DNA of 64,000 nt from contig JALJCS010000037.1 of assembly GCA_023055355.1 (NCBI GenBank), forward strand, positions 3,782,001-3,846,000. Direction: 5' to 3'. Positions within the stretch are counted from its first letter, which is position 1, and the number at the start of each line of letters is the position of its first letter. Shown here piece after piece: positions 48,301 through 57,300 of this stretch. Position numbers and translations under genes: made by a program. The DNA is from Agelaius tricolor. Lineage: Eukaryota; Chordata; Aves; Passeriformes; Icteridae. The notes beneath the pieces are model-generated. The model did not search any database. It saw only the letters and a program-made list of their open reading frames with translations, and was not told the origin of the DNA.

Positions 48301-51300
48301 CGCTCGGCAGCTTCTCCGCCTGCTCCTCGGTGAAGCTCCTCTCGAATTTGCCGTCCGAGATGACCGAGAGCCTGCGCTTGTTCTGGGCCACCTGCTGCAT
48401 CTCAGGGGAGTCCTCCTGCCCGATGTAGGAGTCTGCTAGCAGGTGATCTGAAACAAAAGGCATGTTTTCCTTAAAGCAAAGCCACACAGACACTGGCAAA
48501 TCCAGGAGGCTCTTTGCTACTGCTGTGTAGGGGAGACAGACACAGGAGGTCCCCGCAGGAACCGTTTCAGATGAACGTGTGCCCATCACCACCTTCTAAA
48601 CCTCCAGAGCAGGCACTGAAATGAGAGATATTTCTCACAGAGAGGCCCAATATTTTAAACATGTGTGGCCACCCAACAACTCTAGCAGCAAATACAGGTC
48701 TCATTGCACAGCCTGAAAAAACTGCCATGCAAGACAGCCCTGGTTCAGCTGCAGCCTTGCTCAGCCACACGAGGGCTACAGAGCTGGTGACAGTCTGCAG
48801 GACAAGGACCAGCACCACCTTCTCCAAGTGCCAAACTCTGAGTGTTTGGTGCATTAAGTTCTTTCAGAACACTGGCAAAGGGGCAAACCAACAAGGTTTG
48901 TTTGGCTTTTTTTTCTCCTGATTTTCTGCCAGGTGGTTTGACATGAAAGAGATGCAGCAAGGCTTCAGCTGGCAGCTGCAGCCCAGCACCCCGCTCCCGG
49001 CACGCCCCGGTCTCACAGATGGCCAGGGCTCGGCCCGTGGGAGCTGTCCTGGAAGAAAACACAGCCGCTCCCTTTGCAGGGTAGGAAGATCCAAAGGAGA
49101 GAGGCCCATGAGTGCAACTATCTTTGGAGCCCACACACTGGATGGAGTGCCAGGAAATCTCAGCATTTCCATGGCAATTCCATGCATGAACCCAACAGTA
49201 GCTCCCACCCACCTGCTAATCCTTTTTCAAGTGGCTGTTAATTACCTCTTACACTTCCCTTCAGATGGGAAGCAGCTCAGGGACTGGCAAAAAGGCTCAG
49301 TAGGGAAGGCATTATTTATGTGACTGCTACCCAAAAAATGAAATCATTAGTGTCCAGCACAGACAAAAGCACTTAAAACAGAGGCAGAAAGCAAACCCAA
49401 GCCTTTGCTTCAGTAGATATTCATGGAACATAACTTCTTCAGCTACCAAGTCATGACCTGGAAGAACTCATCCACAATTTGAAGGCTTGGCTACCTTGCA
49501 ACCAGCCATGAAGTGAAGGAGGAAGAGTAGAACGACCTCTGGACAAGAATGTGTGTAACACAGACCTTTGTGTGTATGTGTGTAACACAGACCTTTCACT
49601 GCTGCCACATTCTGCTGCCCATGAAGTGCTCCTGTGCCCTTCTGAGAGGAGCCCTCCCAAGCTGAGGCCATGCACAGTCAGCTTTTGAATCTGAAATCCA
49701 TCCTGGAAAACGCTCACATTGCCAAGGGCCTCTCCCCCTGCTCTGCTTGCAACCAGAACTGAGTTAGTACTGGTACAGGGTGTCACCCTTGTCTTGAGAT
49801 ACGACTTCCTCCAGCACCACTAGGAAATAAATCAGTCTCTGGCCACTCTGCTCAAGAAGTGACTGTCAGGGCTGTTCAGGCTGACACAAGTCAGGTTTCC
49901 TTTCATTTGTCTCCTCACAGTCTCTGGATACTGGAGCTGGCCAGGAGGAGACACTGTAGGAGTCCTGAAGAAAGAGCTGAGCCTTTTGAACCTGCAGCTG
50001 ATGCTCTGTCCAGGCTTCACATGAAGTCAAAAATCCATGTCCAGGTGTAGTGAGGGGTAGTGCCCAGAGAGTGTGAAAGGCTGGCAGGGCTCTACTGTGC
50101 CCCATGGTCAATGTGGACATTTGCACCTGCTCCAAGAGGAGCCTGATGGACAATAAGGGCCATTCCAGTGGAAGAAGATGTTCCACAGGCTGTCATTCCA
50201 AAGTCTGTACCCACCTGCAGGCTACAGTGTCAGAGAACAGTGCAGAGAGTGCTCACAGGCCCCAGAGCCTCTCAAACCACGTGTTCCCCCTCAAGAGGCA
50301 GCAGGTCCCCTGCATCTGCTCTCCAGCAGCTCAGATCCTCCCCAGCTCCAGGATTAACCGTGCTCTAGAGTGGGCATGTCTTGGGAAAACACCACCAAAG
50401 ACTCCCTGAGATCTGCCAAGATCTGTGCTCGCTAATAGTGCCAAACAAACCATTTTTAAAATTAAAAACAAAGGCCAGCTCTAAGTACTCTTCTCAACTT
50501 GTCAAATTTACTAATCTGTGTGGGCACAGTGACGCTACCGATTTCTTAAGACACCACAAAATCGTGGCTGACAGCTGCCCCTGTTCCTCCTGAAACTGAT
50601 ACTTGTATGGGAGATGCACAGCCTCCTCAGAGGGAACACACAGGAGTGTCACCTTCACTCACACACTGACAGCTCTGGAATTCAGACAGCCAGGAATTCC
50701 TGAGCCCTGGGATCTGTGGCTAAATGGAAAAATGAAGTCCCCAAAGCAAAATATGCCTGAAAATGCTGATGATCACAAGAGCAAAGAGACCAATTCCAAT
50801 CTCTGTTTTATAAGCAGTGAGGTCTGCTCAGCTCCATAAAGTTTACAGACATTTCAGGGGCCCATGACTGGTTTTGAGTAAGAGTAAAGTTTTTACTGAA
50901 ATCCTGGCAGGATTGACCAGATATATATGACATAAACTACCTACCTGATCTAGCATGCAAAATGTGAGGATAATCCTTTCTTCCTACCTTACTTGTCCCC
51001 TCCTCAAAGTGTTTTCACTTGTACTTATGTAAGAGTTTTAATGATCTACACTACAAAGGGCTGCCACCACACCAATGTGCTTTCTTTTTGTAAAACAATT
51101 GGATAATTCTTCATTTTCATTCAATTTAGCACCTTCAGTAATTACACACTGGAGAAGCAACTTCATATGCCAAGGGAATACAAACCTTTATTCAAGAGTA
51201 GCTGTTAATAAAGAATTATCTACCAAAAAAAAATAGTGTGGAAGGAAAAGAGATTCAAACATCCATCATAATTGATAGATGAATTATTGGCCTGTAGAAC

Positions 51301-54300
51301 AGAATCCACACCATTTCAGGAGTCTGTGCATTCACATACACGAGTCACACACACCAAGATGTGACCAGTTACCCTTGTCTGTGCTTACAGTGAACAAGAT
51401 TCAGGTGCCAAAACACTGCACTTGTTGCCACAAAGACATTTGAGGCTAACAGTTTGCTTCTGCTAGGAAAGAAGTCAGGCTGGTCCAGAAATCAATGCTG
51501 GATTAGAGCTGAGCCACAGGGATGTGGGGTGAGGAGAACCAAGGGACACTCACAGGAGCTCAGCAATGGAGTCAGCTGCAGCAGGCTGCTGTCAACACCC
51601 TCACCTCAAGCTGCTGTTCCCTTTTTTCATTTTCACGTGGCTCTTGCCACCTCTCCCACTCCCAGCTGCTCCCTCACCTGCCATGGCAGCCCTGGCAGTG
51701 TGACTGGGCAGCCTGGCACAGCTCCCTGCCCTGCCATGGCAGCCCTGGCAGTGTGACTGGGCAGCCTGGCACAGCTCCCTCCCCTGCCATGGCAGCCCTG
51801 GCATGGTGACTGGGCAGCCTGGCACAGCTCCTGCCCTCACCTGCCATGGCAGCCCTGGCAGTGTGACTGGGCAGCCTGGCACAGCTCCCTCCCCTGCCAT
51901 GGCAGCCCTGGCCTCTGTGACTGGGCAGCCTGGCACAGCTCCTGCCCTCACCTGCCATGGCAGCCCTGGCCCCTGTGACTGGGCAGCCTGGCACAGCTCC
52001 CTCCCCTGCCATGGCAGCCCTGGCAGTGTGACTGGGCAGCCTGGCACAGCTCCCTCCCCTGCCATGGCAGCCCTGGCCCCTGTGACTGGGCAGCCTGGCA
52101 CAGCTCCCTCCCCTGCCATGGCAGCCCTGGCAGTGTGACTGGGCAGCCTGGCACAGCTCCCTCCCCTGCCATGGCAGCCCTGGCATGGTGACTGGGCAGC
52201 CTGGCACAGCTCCTGCCCTCGCTGTGCCAGAACTGCCCTGGGAATGGCTCTGCTCCCCCACCTGCTGCCTTCAGCAGCAATGCCTGTGTCTCACACTGCT
52301 ACTCAGGACCAGATAAATCAGGTTCCTCAGGTTCTCCTTTTACCTTGGCTCTTGCTCTACATGGATTTATTGTGCACAAGGAACTGAGCACAGCAAGATG
52401 AAAGGAAGACCAAGGTGCTTGATCTGTAGATTGTGTGTCCATTGGTACCAGAACCATCCAGGTGGTATTTCCATCACTTCCCTGCCCACTTGGACCAAGC
52501 CCAGCAGGGTTTGACATCCAGTCCTGAGGGCCAAACCATTTCTCACCCCCCTCATTATGTACTTGAATATACAACCTTTTGTCTTTTTGGCTTCACTTGC
52601 TCCTGTCTGACATTTCTTTCTTCACCTTCCAGCCCAACACAGAGCACATGCATGACCAAAGACTGACAGCAGTGACAATCTGTGTTGGGAAATGGCAGTG
52701 TCTTGGGGAAAAAATAACCCCATTCTCAGTACATGTAGTTCCTGATAATTAAGCATTTATTTGTGTTAGATACTTACAATACATCCTTTCTCATTCAGTA
52801 ACCCTAGCTTGAGCACTCACTGTGACTTAGGGAACTGACAAAGGGCTTGCACATTTTCCTTTCAGTGCCACCACGTTTCTCCAGAGCCTGGAACACGCTG
52901 GGATCAGCCCCCACTGACTGATGCCCTTCCACAACTGTGGAGCCAACTCCAGTCTGCTGCAGACTGCCTTGTGACCCCCTGGGATGAGAAGTTTATAAAT
53001 CAAGGCAGCATACAGCCACAAGGCACAGACAGAAGCTCCAAATTTATTCCTGTATTTAGCAGCTAAACTGATGATTAAAGCACCTTAGATTTAAAGCCTC
53101 CGCTCCAGCATCAGAGGCAAAGTGGCAAAGGGGAATCCAGATAAACCCTATTAAAAGAACATCTGTCATCTCAGCAAAAAAAAATTCAGAGAGACAGTTC
53201 TTTCTTCCCTGTTTCTCCTCAGCTGGAACTCTCTGGACCTGATATTTATGACAAGTAAGTTCCAACTTTAAATCAAAGAACTGCCACAGTCACTGAAGAT
53301 GAATAAAAAGTTTTTGGGTGTATGTACAGGGCCTTGCTCAAAGAAGTAGGAATGAAGTTAATGATGTTTTTACCTTGCACCAGGAGGAATCCAGCTGATT
53401 CCCTCAGTGAGGGGAGCACTGGCCAGAGCTGCAAAGCCCATAACAACCATTCAAATGGCACAGCTGAGAAGTTTCTCCTGCAATCACAACTCCAAGACCT
53501 CCCACATGCTTGTCACTGCCCCTCAGGTGTGCTGGCAGGTCCTGGTCTCCTCTGCTCCCTCTCAGAGATGTAATGCAGAGCTTCTCCCCATGCCAGCTCT
53601 GTTCTCCCAACAATGTGACCCCTGGCACAGGACAGGCAGCCCACCTTGCTGGGCTCTGGGCTGAAATGTGATCAAGAAATAATCATGGGAAAAACGGGAA
53701 TTTTGTTCAAGTTATTGAAGCATGAGGCAGGGATATCAAAATGGAAGATACAATAAAAAAAAAGTCACAGTAGCATTTCAGGCATGCAGTAGCTTCAAAG
53801 CCAAATGAGTAGATGGAATCACAGAATAGCTGGGGTTGGAAGGGATCTCTGAAGATCACCCAGGCCAAGTCCCTGCCAAGGCAGGGTCACCTGGAACAGG
53901 TGACACAGGAACATGTCCAGGTGGGTTTGGAATGTCTCCAGAGAGGGAGACTCCACACCCTCCCCAGGCACCTGATCCAGGGCTCTTTTCCCCTTCCTCA
54001 TGTTGGGGTGGAACTTGTTGTGTTTTAGTTTATGGCCATTGCTCCCTGTCCTGTCACTGGCACCACTGAGCAGAGTCTGGCACCATCCTCTGACAGCCCT
54101 TGGGGATATTTATGTGCACTGATCAGATCCCCTCTGCTCCAGACTAACCAGACCCAGCTCCTGCAGTCTCTCCTCAGATGAGAGATGCTCCAGACCCCTC
54201 ATCACCTTTGGTCCTCTCCAGCAGCTCCTTGTGTTACTTGAGCTGTGCACAAGGACCTGCACAGGGAACAGGCAAAGGCTGCTTCTGGAAGGGAGCTGCT

Positions 54301-57300
54301 CTGAGAAACCAGAAGGTCACACAGCTATGACAAAATGGTTCCAATTAGTTCCCCCTGCTCAAATGGGCTTCAAAAACAAACAAACTCAAGATAGCATTGA
54401 CCTGGCATCTCATAGGTGAGTAACCTTTTAGTCTGGCCTGTAACATTAATGTGAATAGATGAAATTGCTACTGTGAGACACGACCCAAAGGAGCAAGTGG
54501 CAGCTCCATCACCGGCCCAGCATCTCCATGGTAACACCCTGACCTACGTCTTTGTTCCCTCTGTAAGCCAACAACAGATTCCACAGCAAGTTCCAGGATA
54601 CACCCACACCATCCTTGCACTGGCTGATGCTAGAAGAGACCTGAAGCCCTCAGAGATGGCATTTCACATCCTTGCTTTGTCCTGAGCTCAGGCCACCTAC
54701 AGCTCCCTCCAGAGCACGGGCTCTTCCCAAAAAGGCCACCACCACCTCATCAGCACAGGGACGGACTGAGAGCAGAGCCAGCAGCACTGCTGGGTCTGTC
54801 CTGGGGACAGGACAAACATCCTCTAGAGAAAAAAACCAACCTGGTGCTCACTCTGAACCAGGCTGGGCTGGCAGCTCCATAGTGTAAACCCAGGAGATGG
54901 AATGTCCCTCTCAGAGCACTGCACAGCTGCAGCTTTACCTGCTGGTGGCACAGGAAGCTCAGCTCACAGGTTACTCAGCTTGAAGCACCTATGAAGCCTC
55001 ACCTGGGGTCTCTCTAACTCCATGCCACTTTCTGGCAGCATCAGGCAGCTCCTCTGTGCCTGGCTGCTCCCTCCACACACACTCACAGCCAAAGCCCAGG
55101 CTCCAAACACAAGTGACTGATCCAGTGGTGGCTCCACACCCAGCACAGGCACAAACATGGTTTTGCTCCTGCCACCCCTCCCCACTGCCACTTGGCTTGG
55201 GGATGCTTTGCTCCTTACACACTCACATTGATGACTGAAAAATCATGCATCATGCAAAAAACAAAGGGAAGACACAAAGATTACTTTTTTTGAGCTTAAA
55301 AAGAAGTTTTTCCAGTTTCAGGTAACTGCCTCCTTTGGTTTGTCCTGCTGGTCCAGTAACCATGCTGGTTCAGCAGGAGCCATGGAGAATTTGGCTCACG
55401 GCTCCTGCCCAAGACCCCTCACCCCTGCAGCACCAAGGACACTTTATATTGGATCTCACCCTTTCCCACACAGCTTGCCCAGAGCAGCTGGTCACAACAG
55501 GCAGCCCAGTGCTGCATCCTCCAGCTCCCCACTCCAGCAGCAGCAGCTGCCCTCCCAATAACCCCACTGAGCAAAACAGACTAAAACAGTAACAAGAAAA
55601 ACCTCCCACAGCTCCCTCCCGATCCTTGTGTCTGAATCCCAGCTCACACAGATCCCTGCTTCCCCAGACAGCAGGGAATTTCTCAAAGGCTCTGCTTGCT
55701 GTCCTTCTCAATGTCACTGCCCCATGCCCTGGTACCTTTTCTTCTCACAGTTCCAGAACATGGAGATAAAATCTAATGTGCATTATCTCAGTGTGGGGCC
55801 TCTGACACCTAAGCTGGAGAATGTCCAAAATTCCATGAGTTCTGTAAGACTGTGTGATTACTTATTCCATGCTTTATTCTCTGCAGCCTTTTTACACTTC
55901 CCTTTCACATTTTAATCCCTTTCTGTATCTTTCTTCTAAGTCTGTCCCAAGGGACACCCACTTCTACATTAAAAGTACCAGAAAGCTACAATAGTCAGCA
56001 AAGACTCAGGCCACAGCCTTGGAGGCAGAGTGAATGCTGAACGAGACAGAGTGCTCTTCGTGGGAACCCTCCCAGACCTCCAGCCTGCATAAATAAACCA
56101 GCAATCAACAGAGGCAGGAAGAGAGCAGGAGATGCATCAGCAGCCTGGCACCCTCAACACATCCATATCCTGTCACCTGCAGCAGAGTCCAACCCTCCCT
56201 TTCTCTCTAATTCCTCAAAATATTTTAAAGATCAGGGGAAAAAAATCTGAATTATCCCAAAGGGACAACCCCCTCCATCCTCTGCATTCATACCCCACCA
56301 CCAGGCAACTGCCTTGCTCCAAAAGGGAAACAGAGGGAAGAAAATTCTGTATGGTCATCATCCCTGACAAAACCTCTGAGAAAGAGGAGAGGTAAATGCA
56401 CCTCTGCAGTCAACTGGGAAAAAACTCTTCCAGGATAAGACTCTCTTCCAGGAGAATTGCATAGGAATAGTCACACAACATTGCTGAGCCATGAAGTTCT
56501 CAGGCCTCACATGAGCAAGAATCAGAAGCTGTAACCAACAAATGCTCCCCCTCACCTTTCTTCCCCCCAGGTACACCCTGCAACACCTGCAAGCCTCTGT
56601 ACCTGTGCAGCTCCACACCCTGCCCCAGCAAAGCAAACAGAGCATGCACACTGCACTTTAACTGAAAACAGAAGGAAAACACAGCCTTGCACATAACTCA
56701 GCCCTTGGACGAGGCAGCTGGCCTGTCCTGCTGATCTACAACCCCTCTGCAGCTCTTCATTACCACTCCCCAACCTCTCCAAGACATTCTGCCACACACA
56801 AACACACAAGCTCTCCAGAGGAGCCACCACAAATACAAGTTATGACTGAAGGAGCAGCTCTTTGATCAGCTGTGGAATGTGAAGTTATGAGGGATGCAAC
56901 AGCCATTGTATCTTTTCCTTTCCTTGGAGTCAAGGGACTAAAAAGATAAAAAAATGCAAACTGAAATGGACAATCCTCAGAGAAGAAAGTGCAGCAGAAG
57001 TGGAGCAGGTTGGGGCAGTGTCTGCACACCTGGCATCTCCCATGGATCTCCTGGGGCTGCCTGGGCTGTCAGAGCTTCACCCCTCTGCTGAGGAGCTGAA
57101 CCAGCACATAAAGCAGCAAAGAACTGACATCCCAAAGATTCACACCCGCCTCATTTTCTGCATGAGGACTGCCCTGCACAGGGGGAGAGAAGGGTTCTAG
57201 CTCCTGGGTCCAGAGAAGGAGGATCCTGCCCTTTTCTCCTCCAGTTATGCCTGCATTGTCCCACTGATGGCTCTGCCACCTTCCTGCTCCTCAAAATCCA

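Noticed and set aside
51601..52280. Open frames of 110-195 codons on both strands
   Set aside because: They arise from the stop-free 53/57-bp minisatellite.
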